Source: Aspidapion aeneum
Taxonomy: Eukaryota > Arthropoda > Insecta > Coleoptera > Brentidae
Direction of reading: 5' to 3'
Assembly (NCBI GenBank): GCA_963576565.1
Contig: OY755047.1
Location: 28,991,351-29,055,350, forward strand
DNA: 64,000 bases
Positions 33,612 to 62,894 of this stretch are shown here, in pieces (within the stretch, counting starts at the first letter, position 1; every line of letters begins with the position of its first letter). The notes below the pieces were generated by a model, which searched no databases, had not been told where the DNA came from, and saw only the letters and a program-made list of their open reading frames with translations. A program made the position numbers and the translations under genes.

Positions 33612-34760
33612 TTCCTGCTTATGTATATTGCTTATTTTCGAATCAACCTTTAAAAATGAGGTGCCACAACCATGTTGAATCGAAGAATGCGGGATGGGTT
33701 CTACCCGTTTACACTTGGTTGCGCTTACGATTTTGATATTGAGCAGCACTGTGCCAGATCTGAATCAGTTTGAAAAATTTGTAATTAATACACCGTAGAA
33801 AGTGCAGAGAATGAGACCAGTATTGAAACAAGAGGATTAAAATCGATTAGCTTAGCAACGTCCGCTTGGCACTTGCCTTTTGGTCATGCGCAGAAGTAGC
33901 TCCAGGCCTACCCAATCAGTTCTTGCTCCGATCCGCGCGATTAATCCGCCTTCTCGTTGCCTTGGAACTCAAACCAACCCACCATTTTTCCATTGCTTAG
34001 GCTCTCTAGCACCTTTGCGAATTCTTTCACACTACTTCAAAATTTTTTACCTATTTGATTAATTGCCTGCTTATGTATGTTACTTATTTTAGAATCAAGC
34101 CTTAAAAATGAGGTGTGTTCGGTTCGGTTTCTACCCGTTCATTCTACGTTGCACATTGATAGGTATGATTTTGATGTTGAGCAGCACTGTGTCAGATCCA
34201 AACACGTTTCCGAGCAGGCTGTAAAATCTTACCGAAATTTGTAATCAATACACCTTACAAAGTTCCGAGAATGAGACCAGTATTGAAACAAAAGGATTAA
34301 AATCGATTAGCTTAACAATGTCTGCTCTGCACTCGTCTTTTGGTCATGCGCAGAGGTGGCTCCAGGCCTACCCAATCAGTTCATGCTCCGATCCGCGCGA
34401 GTAATCCGCCTTCTCGTTGCCTCGGAACTCACACCAGCGTCACCTTTGCGAATTCTTTCATACTACTTCAAAAATTTTTATATATTTGATTAATCGCCTG
34501 CTTATGTATGTTGTTTATTTTAGAATCAAGCTTTAAAAATGAGGTGACACAACCATGTTGAATCGAAGAATGCGAGATGGGTTCTACCCGTTCACTCTGG
34601 GTTGCGCATTGACGGTTACGATTTTGATGTTGAGCAGCAGTGTGCCAGATCTGAACCAGTTTCCGAGCAAACTGTACAATTTTACCGAGATCTGTAATCA
34701 AGAAAGCTTAGAACGTGCCGAGAATGAGACCAGTATTGAAACAAGAGGATTAGGATCGCT
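33612..34760 (+). repeat. 2.6 tandem copies of a 435-450 bp unit
   Basis: CCTGCTTATGTATGTT, TTTTGATGTTGAGCAGCA, GAGACCAGTATTGAAACAA and TGGTCATGCGCAGA recur in order starting near 33612, 34066 and 34497. Small ORFs inside follow the repeat and have no recognised family. Confidence 0.75.
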
Positions 34761-34904
34761 TAGGTATGTCTCAAGCCAGACTCCAACGGTATGCCATAAT
34801 TAAGTTTGTGTTATCATTCCCACGGTATGTCTCGGCTTGCATACACGTTTGTACAGGGCACGGTCTCTAGAAGAGACCGGTCTTTGGATTTTTTATTATA
34901 TATA

Positions 34905-35600
34905 CAGGGTGTCCCAAAACTTAGGGGCCATAGTGCAGCAGGTGATAGAGGAATTTATATAACATGGCGGTCAACACACATCTGTTTTTAATATATAAAG
35001 ATTTTTAAAGTTAGAAGAGTGGGGGGAAAAGGGTTTGACAAAAAAAGAAAATCTGTCACAGCCAGCTAACTACTCAGCTAATTGTGATTTAAAAATGTAG
35101 TATTCCTTTTTTTGATAAAGTTACAAGTTGAGAAGATACAGACTGTCAAAGTAACCTCCAAAAGAATATAAAAAATAATTTAAAAAAAAAATAATTTTTG
35201 CTTACTGGTTCTTTTAAAAAATATCAATAATATTTTATTATTATGTCTCGCTAGAGACTTGTTTTTATTAACTACAAAATTTTAAAAAATATTGCGTTTA
35301 ATATGGCATTTCTAAAAGTTAATACCAAAAAAAGGTTTTTCTAAAAAAAATTACCCAAGTAATTTTTTTTTAAATTATTTTTATTTAAATTTATTGCTCT
35401 TATTCCAATACATGACTTTACCCAATTTCATATTTTTATTGCGTTTTTTTAAAAAGTTATTATGAAAAAAGTTTAAAAAATCGCCGACTTTGATGCTCTC
35501 GACAAATAGTTTTGACCCATGCCTTACAGGAACTTTTTTCTCAGACATGACCTCCTCTATCACCTGTTAGGCTATGGCCCGTAAGTTATGGGACACCCTG
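34905..35600. mobile_element. MITE with CAGGGTGTCCCA ends
   Basis: CAGGGTGTCCCAAAACTTAG at the left and GTTATGGGACACCCTG at the right, TA-flanked, with about 55 bp of TIR including GGTGATAGAGGA / CCTCTATCACC. The interior is AT-rich. Confidence 0.8.
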
Positions 35601-36068
35601 TATATGTCAAATTTTTACGTCAGTGGTGGTCCAGCTGATTTTTGTAAACAAAACATAGATAGAATATCTTTTAAATGAACAACTAATATTTTTAGAATTT
35701 TTTAAAAACTAAGGCAATTTTCCTACTGTGTTTTAGTATATTCCTATAAAATGATATTTTTGAGACTTCCAGAAGTTATTTTTTTTAGCCAGCTTTATTT
35801 TTCTTTACACAAAACTTAAAATTCAAAAAAATAATATATTTGTTTCAGCATCAAAAGTAATCCGCTAACGTACACCTCTGTTTACTTCCCAAGTCCTCGC
35901 GTTACCTTTGATACTAATCCATCATCAGTTTGACTTGTATTTTAAGTTTTGTGTAAAGAAAAATGAAGCAGTCTTTACAAAAATAACGACTAAACGTCTC
36001 ACAAATATTATTTTATAAGGATATACTAAAAAACAGTTGGAAAATTGCCTAGAATTTCAAAAAATTCC

Positions 36069-36083
36069 AAAAATATTATATAT

Positions 36084-36123
<40 letters not shown>

Positions 36124-36124
36124 T
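36069..36124. repeat. TA microsatellite
   Basis: (TA)n with one interruption. Confidence 0.9.
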
Positions 36125-36292
36125 TTAAATTAAAATATTTTATTAGTAACCTAAGTAATAGTCGTATAGTTCGTTTTAATAATATTGATTTTAAAAATGT
36201 TTCATAAAATAATGGATGTGTCTTTTTGAACTTGTGTTTTTTGTATGTTTGTTTTGATTAATGTAAGGTGATTTTGTGAATGTATGAATGTT

Positions 36293-36322
36293 CTGAAGAA
36301 GGTCTTTAGACCGAAACGTTAA
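36293..36322 (+). ncRNA. Hammerhead-like motif CTGAAGA-stem-GAAAC
   Basis: CTGAAGA, A, GGTC-TTTA-GACC (perfect stem), GAAACGTT. This is the pattern of Penelope-type hammerheads with a minimal stem III; stem I is not evident. Confidence 0.35.
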
Positions 36323-36417
36323 TAAATGTAAATTAAAAGTTGCTAGTTGATTAATGAACCACATTCCCAAGAAACCTACAAACCTAAAAAATATATGGTT
36401 CAACAAAAAAGAAAATC

Positions 36418-36418
<1 letters not shown>

Positions 36419-36488
<70 letters not shown>

Positions 36489-36491
36489 ATA
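36419..36491. repeat. AT microsatellite
   Basis: (AT)n of about 70 bp ending TATAATATAATAT. Confidence 0.95.
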
Positions 36492-37669
36492 TAAACCGTT
36501 CATTTTGCTTTTGATTTTGATATTCCATATTTTTTTTGGTTTTCTTAACAAATTTGGTGTTCTTAACACGTGATTTTATTTTTACATTTTATTTTGTGTC
36601 AAATGTAAAACTGAAACAAGGGGGAAGGGGGATAAGACGGCGCACAATTGGTTATATGGCGGAGCTAGCACGACATTAGCCCTGTATATGTTTTTTAAAT
36701 TATGATAACCAAACCCACCCAAATGTATTGTAGATAGTCCAGTTAATAAAAAAAATCCAATTGAAAAAAAAAAGTCTTAATGTATTTATCTGTAACAGAG
36801 CCCTAAAGTTAAAAAATATTTTGGGAAAAAAATTAATGTATTTTTACAGTATTTTTAAATACAAAAAATGAAAATACAAACAGCACTTTTTGGGTATATG
36901 GATAAAAAGTGGGTATAACCAGTAACTGCACTTTTAAAAACTACTAGTAATTTTCTAATTCCAAAACCCTTTTTATGGTTTAAAATTTTTTAAATATAGT
37001 AAGTTTATTTTCGTCACTGTTTTTCTTTGTAAAGCCTGCAGAAACAAGCTTAGCAAGGCTTAGTGAAATCTCCACCAGAATTTTAGAGAGAAGGCTCTAT
37101 TTTACTCAAAACACAAAAAATTTGCTGCCCCTAGTTGCCCCTGTTTTTTGAGGGTAACCCTAAACACTGCCATGTACGTGGTCTTTATACAGTCAGTGTA
37201 ATAGCCAAATGGAATAAATTCGACAGCGGATTGAATTTAGATTATTCTAAAAAATCCAAAAGTACATTGACTGAGATTTTTAACGAGCAATATTTTTGTT
37301 CGAGATTTTTTGTATAGACTCCCGCAAAGGGGTCTACTCGCATACAACTTTTTTTTTTTCAAATCAGATAACCCTACTTGTGGCACCTTGTTCGAAAGCT
37401 TATCAAAAAAGAAAAACGATAAACTCCTTTTTTTTGACACCTGTCAAATATTAAAAAAAGCTAACCTTTATTTTTTTGCCATTTTTACACAATAGAAAAT
37501 ATCCTTTTAAGTAAAATTTATAATTTAATTAAAAAACTTAAGTAAAAAGTTACTAACATCCAACCTCTTTTGCAACTGGTAGACCCAACTTGAGGCAACT
37601 TGTTCAAAAGCTTATTAAAAAAGGAAAAACCTGGTGTGGCGTGATCCTAAATCCCGAAAAACCATCCTT

Positions 37670-38240
37670 AAAGGTGGGGAGTTTCTAACTTTAGAGCTTT
37701 ATAATATTGTATTGTCGCTGTAACTATAATTCCTCACCAAATTTGATGTTGATCGGATATGTACAAGTTGGTCAAAACTGACTGAGGGACAAGGGCGGCG
37801 TCAATTTCACAATTTAAAAAAACCCTATTCAAAGGGGTGGGGGGTTGCCAACTTTAAAGCATTATAATATTGTATTGGCACTGTAACTTATAATAACTAT
37901 AAATCCACAACAAATTTGATGTTGATCGGATATGTACAAGTTGGTCGAAATTGTCATACCAGATTTTCCCAGGGGGAGGGGGGGATTCACTTGCACAATT
38001 TTAAAAATCTAATTAAAAATTCTTGATCCCCATCCCCAAAATCCCTGCATACCAATTTTGAACGATATCGGACATACTTAGATAGTAGCCCCTCTCCAGC
38101 ATTACCAAAAGGGGGGAGCTGTGAACTTCATAATATCATTATATTGTATTGTCATCGGAACTCTAAGTATGTCTCAAATTTGAAGTTGATCCGATGTCTA
38201 GAGGTGGATTAAAACTGAGTTAAAATTGAGTGTCGCGCTA
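37670..38240 (+). repeat. Degenerate 150-bp tandem repeats
   Basis: ATTGTATTG..(G/A)CTGTAAC, CAAATTTGATGTTGATCGG and ATATGTACAAGTTGGTC recur three to four times, with G-rich patches between. Confidence 0.65.
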
Positions 38241-38310
38241 GTCCTCTCATATAACCCATTGTGCGGCGGCCGTTTTAGAATTGCTAGTTTATAACCAGGG
38301 TTATCAAAAC

Positions 38311-38356
38311 TAGAGTCCCTGTATGTTGACAAATATGTCAAAATACAGGGACTCTA
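38311..38356. repeat. Strong 46-nt hairpin
   Basis: TAGAGTCCCTGTAT and ATACAGGGACTCTA flank an inner TTGAC-AAATAT-GTCAA hairpin. About 1.1 kb upstream of the first GT49 exon. Confidence 0.8.
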
Positions 38357-39206
38357 ATCAGAACGAACGGGCCACGATCTACCACTTTGTTGACGTCACA
38401 GCGAAGGCTGAATTTCTTTTTGATGGTCACGTCACGCCACAGCTGATTGTGTTTAAAATATTGAAGTTGGAATGACGGTTGATGAATATTTGATTTTTTT
38501 TTTTAATAAAGCCGGTTTCGTGAATGTTTTTACCATATTCTTGTAAAACAATTTTTTTTTAATTGTATAGTAATCCTTAATTTTTCAGAGCCGCTTCATT
38601 AGCTCACACAAAAATTAAATTTAAAGCAGAAGCAAATGTGTTCGGTTCTGCGTGGAAAGTAATCGGCTCACCTACACATATTTGTTTATATTCGGCAACT
38701 TTTAAAACTTATTTAAATGTGTTTTAAAAACTACAACATAAAAAAATTATTTTTTTAGTGTAATTTTGTTTTAAAAAGACTAACACTGGTATTTTTTGGA
38801 TTTTAAATTAACTTTATTGTAAAAAATCATGAAAAAAGAAGAAGTTTTACAAAATAAACAAATGCCATGACAAACACATATGACATAGTCAAATCCATGT
38901 CAAATATAACAGTTGGCGGGCGGTGCATGGCGGGCAATTTGAATTTAAAATAAATGCTAAATGTTGAAGTTTCTAACCTTTTAATCACCTTTCATCCTTA
39001 CAAAAGTTTGGTGGAATATCGGGATAGTGTCTGGGAATATTTCAGTGAAATTTCGTGAAAATCTGTAGCGCCATTTTGAAAATATCTCAAATAAACCTCT
39101 ATTCTCCCATAAAAGCTAATGTAAAATTCAGCCCACAACAACAGCTGATTTTTTCAGGGTCGTGGACTGTATTTTTTTGTTGGCCTTGGTTTAAATTTGG
39201 TCAGAT

Positions 39207-39239
39207 CCTTAGAGTAAGACAAAATATCTTACTCTAAGG
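39207..39239. repeat. 13-bp-arm hairpin before the first GT49 exon
   Basis: CCTTAGAGTAAGA, 7-nt loop, TCTTACTCTAAGG. Confidence 0.8.
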
Positions 39240-39426
39240 TCAAATCCAATCGAAAATCCCTCTTGCGCGGGACAACGGAGACAAGTCGAAAAATTTGCAT
39301 TTTGAGTTCTAGCTTTTGGGGGTTTTCGAGGGGGGAGGGGGATTTACTGGGCACATTAAGATTAGTAGATTTCACTATCCTAACCTAAGTTTTTGTTTTG
39401 TGTTTTTTTTAGTTAGGAAATGAACT

Positions 39427-46935
<7,509 letters not shown>

Positions 46936-47084
46936 AGATCTTAACTAGTGTACACACTAAAGGCGTATTCCTTTGGGAAAATGAGTGCAGCACTAGTGCA
47001 CAACTGGCTTAGTCTTTACATTCCATTTTACAAACAAAACTTTATCTGGGTTTTACGCCACTATTAAGGAAATTTTTTATTACG

Positions 47085-48376
47085 CCACCCAAAAAAAGTA
47101 TCGCATCACTTATAAAAGTTAAAAAAATTAAATTTTTCTAAACTTTGTAAATGAAGTTGTTTTACCCTTAGTGGAAAATACGCAATTTTGAAACACTTCC
47201 TAAAAGAAAATTATCATCAAATCAAGCAAAAAGGAACATAAGAAGTCATCCCTAAAACCTTGCATACGCTTTGGCATGCTCTTAATTTTTCTTCTGATGT
47301 AATCTTAGCTTAAGTTTGCACATTCTTCTGATAAAGTTTGTGCAAGTTGATCCAAATTAACTGCAGGGTTTACGCGAGCTTGTAAGCGTTTACCAATGTC
47401 ATCCCAAATATGCTCGATCGGATTTAGTTGAGGACTTCCAGATGAGCACTTCATAACTTCAATACCAGCTTCATCAAGGTAGACCGTTACTACCCGGGCA
47501 ATGTGAAGGCGTGCGTTATCGTGCATTAGAACAAAATTGTTCCCAATTAGAGAAGCAATGGGAATAACATGGTGTTCTAGAATGTCTCTAACATACCTCT
47601 GAGCTGTCATTGTACCGCCATGCACTATTACCAAGTCTGTGCGGCTCCCCAAATGAATGCCACTCCAGACCACAACAGAACCTCTCACCATCTTTTCTGT
47701 AAACAGGTATACGTCTGTCTGAGCTATAGAGACAGTATCTGGATTCATCGGTAAACAGAATATTCGTCCAGTCGTCGAGAAAACCATTCTTGTGCAAATC
47801 TTAGCCGTGCTCTACGTTGAGCTGGGGTTACGCTCTTGCTGTGATTCCAGCTTCCTTGAGTCTATTTCTTACTGTTTGTATAGAAATCCGGGTGTTGCGA
47901 ATGGGTACTAGTTCTGCTTGAAGCCTTCTAGCCGTCGTATGTAGAGTGCGAAGAGCCTGCATTGTTAGAAATCTTTCGTCAGCTGCATTTGTACTCCTTG
48001 GCCTTCCTGGTACTGGACGTCCAACAAAATTTCCAAGTTCCCTGAAACGCCTCATTGCCGTGGAAACCGTCGATTGGTTTATGTTCAGGACATTGGATAC
48101 ATATCGCTGTGAACGGCAATCTTGAACCAAAGCAACAATTTGTGCTACTTGTTCCCGGTTTAAGTTCATATTTTTAAAAAAAATCGAATATAAACACAAA
48201 TTTAAATCAATCAGCTCGAATTAAAACTGATACGACAATAAATTGACAAAAAGGATTTCATACAGTTTTACCTTTTTTTTATAGAAGGCAAAAATGTCCA
48301 TAAAATTTTGGTCAGTTAATTCAACAAAAATAAAGTGCGTTTTTCCTAGTGATGTGATACTTTTTTTGCAAGTGTC
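47085..48376 (-). mobile_element. Tc1-like DNA transposon behind the GT49 gene
   Basis: The ends AAAAAAAGTATCGCATCACT (47091) and GTGATGTGATACTTTTTTTG (48349) are inverted copies with one mismatch; outer bases are less well matched. The transposase lies on the minus strand in two frames. It is about 1.29 kb, a normal length, and relatively young. Confidence 0.85.
47305..48199 (-). pseudogene. Tc1-like transposase, frameshifted, DD34E
   Basis: The N-terminal ORF (48199-47828) has an HTH pair: REQVAQIVALVQDCRSQRYV and NINQSTVSTAMRRFRELG, then the GRPR-like GRPVPGRPRST. After frame changes near 47800, ILFTDESRYCLYSSDRR gives the first D, FVLMHDNARLHIA the second, and LNPIEHIWDDIGKRL the E, with 34 residues between second D and E. 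All three catalytic residues exist, but one or two frameshifts separate them. Confidence 0.85.
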
Positions 48377-48446
48377 AAATCATTAATTTGCCAGTGGTTT
48401 ATAAGAAAAAATAAATATTTGCCTAACAAAATCTGAAAAACTTATC

Positions 48447-48525
48447 TTTTTGATAAGAAAAACACAATTGCGACGTTTCGACTGTTCTTCTTATGAACCA
48501 TCAGTGCTGCACTCATTTTCCTAAT
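48447..48525 (-). ncRNA. Hammerhead-like segment next to the Tc1 element
   Basis: Minus strand: GCAGCACTGATGG, a TTC...GAA-type stem, then GTCGAAACGTCG. It resembles Penelope-type hammerhead ends. Its first 33 bp recur inverted at 46968-47000. Confidence 0.3.
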
Positions 48526-48529
48526 GGAA

Positions 48530-51335
48530 TTCGCCATAAATTTCAGTGGTTTGAAAGTACATTTTGCACCTGTTGCATTATCCCCACCAGCAATTTTTTT
48601 GTCTTTGTTATTTCCCTAGACGTATATCAATCTATTATTTCGTTATTTTTCTTTTTTACAATCTTTCGAACGATGTTCAAGTAAAAATTGAAAAAATCAT
48701 TTCATAAAATTTCACGTATTATTCCTTTAACAAAATTAATGATAATTAAGCCTGCAGGTACAAATCATTTTTTGTTAAAAATCACTGGTGTAGTTTTTCT
48801 TCCATACAAAACAGGAAAAACTAAAACAGGAAGTTAAGTATTTGCCCTTACTCTAGAAGTACCCGAAAGTCCCCTCTTAATGTAAGAAATTGTTAACGAT
48901 TTTCGTAAGAAAAAAGCTTAACCCTGTAGATTTTAAATTATAAGGTAAAATATTATGTATATTTGTGTATGTATTGTTTAAATTGTATATAAGATCAGTT
49001 TTATATCCGATATATTGTAAATAAAATTTAGAAACCATTTAATGTAAATACATTTATGATTAATATATTTTTATTTGCTTTAGAAAGTGTTTTATGGTTG
49101 TAAAAAATAATAAAAGTTAAATTTAAATGTTTTATTTGTTATCTGGGAACTTGTGACTACACAGAATTACATAGGAATAACGACATTTTAGAAATAAAGT
49201 AGCAACCGTTTTTTCCTTAATATTTTTAAACAGATTTTGCAATTTTAAAAGTGCAAAAATTATAAGATTTAAGTATATTTTTATCTTTTACCCAAAACAA
49301 ACTTGATTTCGGAATAACATAGCCACTTTAGTTCAAAAATTTATAATGCAGAATTCCCAAAATATAAAAGGCGTTTAGTTAAGTACATCTAAACTTTATT
49401 AAAACAATAAAGTTACATAAAATTATGTAAATAAACAAAAAATCTACGTAATAAAATTTACCAATGTTACCACATAAAAACGAAAGCATAAATCTGTACA
49501 AGCTTAAAAATAAGATATTAAAAACTCTGGTAAAATTAAAATTTGACAGGCAAAGCAGTCGCGTTCTGGAGGGCATAACCAGAAATTTTCAAGATGGGCG
49601 CTCAATCTTCTTTCCAAACCTTGAGCTATTTAAAAGTTGCTTCAGTCTAGGAACCCTTTTTACACGCTATTTGCCAAAGCTATTGCAATTACTTGTTTAC
49701 GTTCCATACAGGGTGTTCTATTAAAAATAATAAAGTTTTTCGCAAAATTTACCACAAAATAGTTCTTATGAGTTTTTATTTGAAATTTATACAATTATAT
49801 AAATATTTTATATTTATTTTAATTTTGAACACCCTGAATATTATTCTAAAAACCGATACTGATGAAAAATAAAAATGTTCCTTACTTACGACCTAACCTA
49901 TAATCTAATGTAATGCACGTTGTTTTAAATCTTACTACAGCTAAAAGTATACGATATTACGGTATACAATAGTATTTCGGGTATACTCAAATATGGATAA
50001 AAAGTTACCAAAAATAAATATCCCATTAACTCACAAAAACACATAAAATATGTTATGTAGAATTACAATTTTATTAGTAAAACACACAAAGTTAAAATCC
50101 CAACGGTTCAAAATAAAAAAAAAAAGATTTTTTGGGTAAACCTGATTTTGTTTAAAAAAAAGTGAAATATTCAGGTCTCGGAGATAAATTTTGTCAAACT
50201 TTTTTTACAGTTCAAAATTAAAAAAATATGTTTTGTCACCACCGAAAATTGTATTTTTGGTAACACTACATCCAAAGATTTATTAAAGCTAAACACGTCA
50301 AAAAATCCACTTTTTAAATGCTAAAATTTGTCCCTTTATCGATTATTTTTTTAAGTCCAAATATTAAAAGGAACCACTCATGCATAAAACACACAGATTT
50401 CAAAGATAAAAACAAGGCAACTTACTAAAACAAAATTACCATGATGATATCCACCTATGATTTTCTTAAAGAGGCATCTTGAAACGACTCACAGAAAAAT
50501 ATAATACTTGATAAAATATTTCTAAACTCCATGCAAAAATAAAGTTTTGACATTACACATTCATTTATTGTTAAAATTAGAAACACATCCCGTTTTAACC
50601 TACATAGATTTATGTAGCACTGGCAACAATGCGTAGGTTCGCCTTTTGACATTTAAATTTTTAGCTTAATATTTTATTTAATCTTTCTTTTTTTTTTTCA
50701 AAGCAAACACAGTCTGGATGGGAAAATCTAAGATACAATTTAAGCCCAGGTAGAAGCCAAAATTTACAATGATCCAAAACAATTGTAAAATCTCAAAACC
50801 CAAGTAACATCATCTTTTATTATACAAGTTTTTAAAAAATTTGGTTCTCAAGTCCTTTAGAGGTTGCACTATTGACTTTAGGATAAATTTGGCTACTTAG
50901 AACGAAGAATATTTATTGACCAAATATTTAAAGAAGTTTTGTAAGAGGATTTAATAAAACTTTTGTTCGATTTGTTTCTTTTCTTTCGGTTATATTGATT
51001 TCCGATTTATAGAGATAACTTTTTTTAGCAGATAACAGAGATACTTCTGGTCATACTAAAATTGTTTTATAAGAAAGCTATAAGGTTTTAGTTGTGTTTT
51101 TATACTACTGGTCATACTTAGAATACATAACTAAAAGGTTTAAGATATTTAAATCGTATATAAACGTTTTGACAAGCAAACATTAAAGGTGCTGGCAACC
51201 TCTTCATGTATAAATAACAAAATGTTACTTGGGAATGTTGCCAGTGTAAAATTCATCACCCGAAGGTGGAACTAAAGGAGATGTGCCCTAATTAGGTGGG
51301 CTGAGTTTAACCGGCCTACCTCCGCCCCCGTACAC
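48530..51335. other. Intergenic region between convergent GT49 and exd genes
   Basis: AT-rich, one 128-bp MITE. It must contain the exd 3' UTR (from 51335 leftward); several TTTATT (AATAAA on the minus strand) sites exist, for example near 50663 and 50816, but none can be chosen. Confidence 0.5.
49709..49836. mobile_element. 128-bp MITE with CAGGGTGTTC ends
   Basis: CAGGGTGTTC to GAACACCCTG, AT-rich centre, in the intergenic stretch between the two convergent genes. Confidence 0.55.
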
Positions 51336-60764
<9,429 letters not shown>

Positions 60765-61049
60765 CTACAGCGGAACAATGAGAGAATACAAAAATTTGTG
60801 GTATCATCATAAAATTTTTTATAAAGGGATAAATGAAAGTATAGCTAAAAATAACACTAAAAAGATGAACTTGAGAGAGAGCTAGAAAAATCTCTTATTC
60901 TGTGCCAGTGGCGTACTGGTCCCGCCCACTATCTAAAAGTGCTACTCTCCATTCTACTTCCGCCATTAGACAGGGTGTAATTTAAATGATGAACCAAACT
61001 TTAAAGGGTGGTAGGAACGGTCAAAAATAGACAAACAGTTCAAATAAGT

Positions 61050-62047
61050 TTTGGCCAAAAGTTTTTTCTTTCCAAGTTATAGAGCATTTCTCTTTCTCAG
61101 TTTGAAGAGTGGGGCAAAAATGTGAATTTTAAAAATAAGAAATTTGACAATGCTACATAATTTTGTGATTAATTATGATGAAAAAATGTTCTATTGCGTT
61201 TTTCAAAAAAATATAGGTTAAGGAGAGACAGTGTGGCCAAATAACTTTGGCAGTAGGTAGCAATTTGGCAATTTTTTTAAGAATTATTCTTTTTATAAAC
61301 AATTCAATTCAAATCAAATAAGCTTTATTGTTCAAAAAACGGAGTTTTCATTAACAAAGCAAAGTTAACGCCATTAATTAAAAAAATAAAATCATAATTT
61401 ATAAATTAGGTCATACAGAATATAAGGAAAATTTAAATAAAAAACAAACATACAGTCAATTAAGAAAACAGATATAATGATTAAACAAAACAACAAAGTA
61501 GTCAGTTAAAAATGTTAAATAAGTAAAAGCATAGATATAAAACGGTATTATAAAACAAAAATAAATAAAAAATAACATCAACCAAACATCAAATGGATAA
61601 AAAACATAAATATAAAAATTAAATTTACAAAAAAAAATCTTATTTTCTTATTAATTTGTTTTATTTAATTTTCTGAAGAACTAAAAAAAAATCATGCTTT
61701 AGGCAATCTATGTTGAAAATAAAATTTTATCTTAATGGATTTTCCATAATTTGTTAAATAAAAATCATGTGTTTACTCATTTTTTTTTCAAAATAAGCTG
61801 GTCAAAAGTTTTTTCTTTCCAAGTTATAGTGCATTTGTCAAGTTTGAAGAGTGGGGGAAAACTGTGAATTTTAAAAATAAAAAATTTGACAGTGTGCTAA
61901 ATAATTTTGTGATTAAGTATGATGAAAAAATGTTCTCTAGCGATTTTTTTTTTAAATATAGGTTAAAAAGAGAGACATTGTGGCCAAATGACTTTTGCAA
62001 TAGGTAGCAATTTGGCATTTTTTTAAAGAATTATTCTTTTTATAAAC
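61050..62047 (+). repeat. 250-bp direct repeats, period 745
   Basis: CAAAAGTTTTTTCTTTCCAA through ATTCTTTTTATAAACAATT occurs at 61055-61306 and 61800-62047. The 490 bp between them is AT-rich with no ORF. Confidence 0.75.
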
Positions 62048-62894
62048 AATTATATTTACAAAAAAAAAAAATTTGTGAATTTTTTGAAGCTTTCTACTGG
62101 GTATCCAATAGAAAAAAGCAAAACATTTTTATAGGCAAAGAAATTTTATTTCAAATGATTTATGACTCATTAATAATATGTTTAACATTCCCGAGGCATC
62201 CTAAGTTGAGGTTGTTTTCCTTGTTTTTTAAAATCACAACAAAAACAAAGAAAACTACATAAGACCTATAAAATTTTTTGTGAATTTTAAAAATAACCAA
62301 CCCTTAATTTAGAGACATCAATGGAGTGCTAACCAAAGTCTATGTTTAAAAGAGTCTATGCGAAAAAAATACTGTATAAATATTTTAAGAGACATATTTA
62401 GAACACATCTAAACTCAAAACTTTAGGACAATACTAATTGGAAAATGTCTGTTTTATTTATCCCGATTTATTCAGTAATTGATTGCACATTTTTTTAGAT
62501 TCTATTGATAGAAGAATTTTTCAGTCTTCTGAGGGGTGATCAGCAACCCACAGTGGGTGTATAAATTTTGTCTACAGGAACATATAGGACCCTAAACTTC
62601 ACTACAGGACCAAGATTTTATAAGTCCTGTAAGATAGTGTACAAATTTGACTCAGCTAATCAAGCAAGAGAAACTATACCTAATATATGTGACTAAGTTG
62701 TCTTTTTTACCAATATACGGGTAGATATCTGGAAAGTGACAGATTTGGAGCAAAAATTGTGGACATACATGAAACTTGATATACAAATAAAAAAAATCAA
62801 TGGAAATATGACCAAAGTCAAATAACATGTTGCCATGGAAAAACGTTCAAATTTTAAAATATTTTCTGTATTTTTGGCCAGTCTTTAATTTTAG

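Larger units (their letters stand above)
35601..37660. other. AT-rich intergenic stretch before the GT49 gene
   Basis: Holds the two TA/AT microsatellites and the hammerhead-like motif at 36293; no coding exon is recognised, although an upstream signal-anchor exon of the GT49 gene could hide here or in 38.2-39.4 kb. Confidence 0.4.

Noticed and set aside
34555..34803. 82-codon ORF with a hydrophobic start
   Set aside because: It lies in the third copy of a 435-bp tandem repeat; the other copies do not keep the frame.
36384..36569. ORF with a long YI repeat
   Set aside because: Product of an AT microsatellite; the same applies to the 44747-45064 frame.
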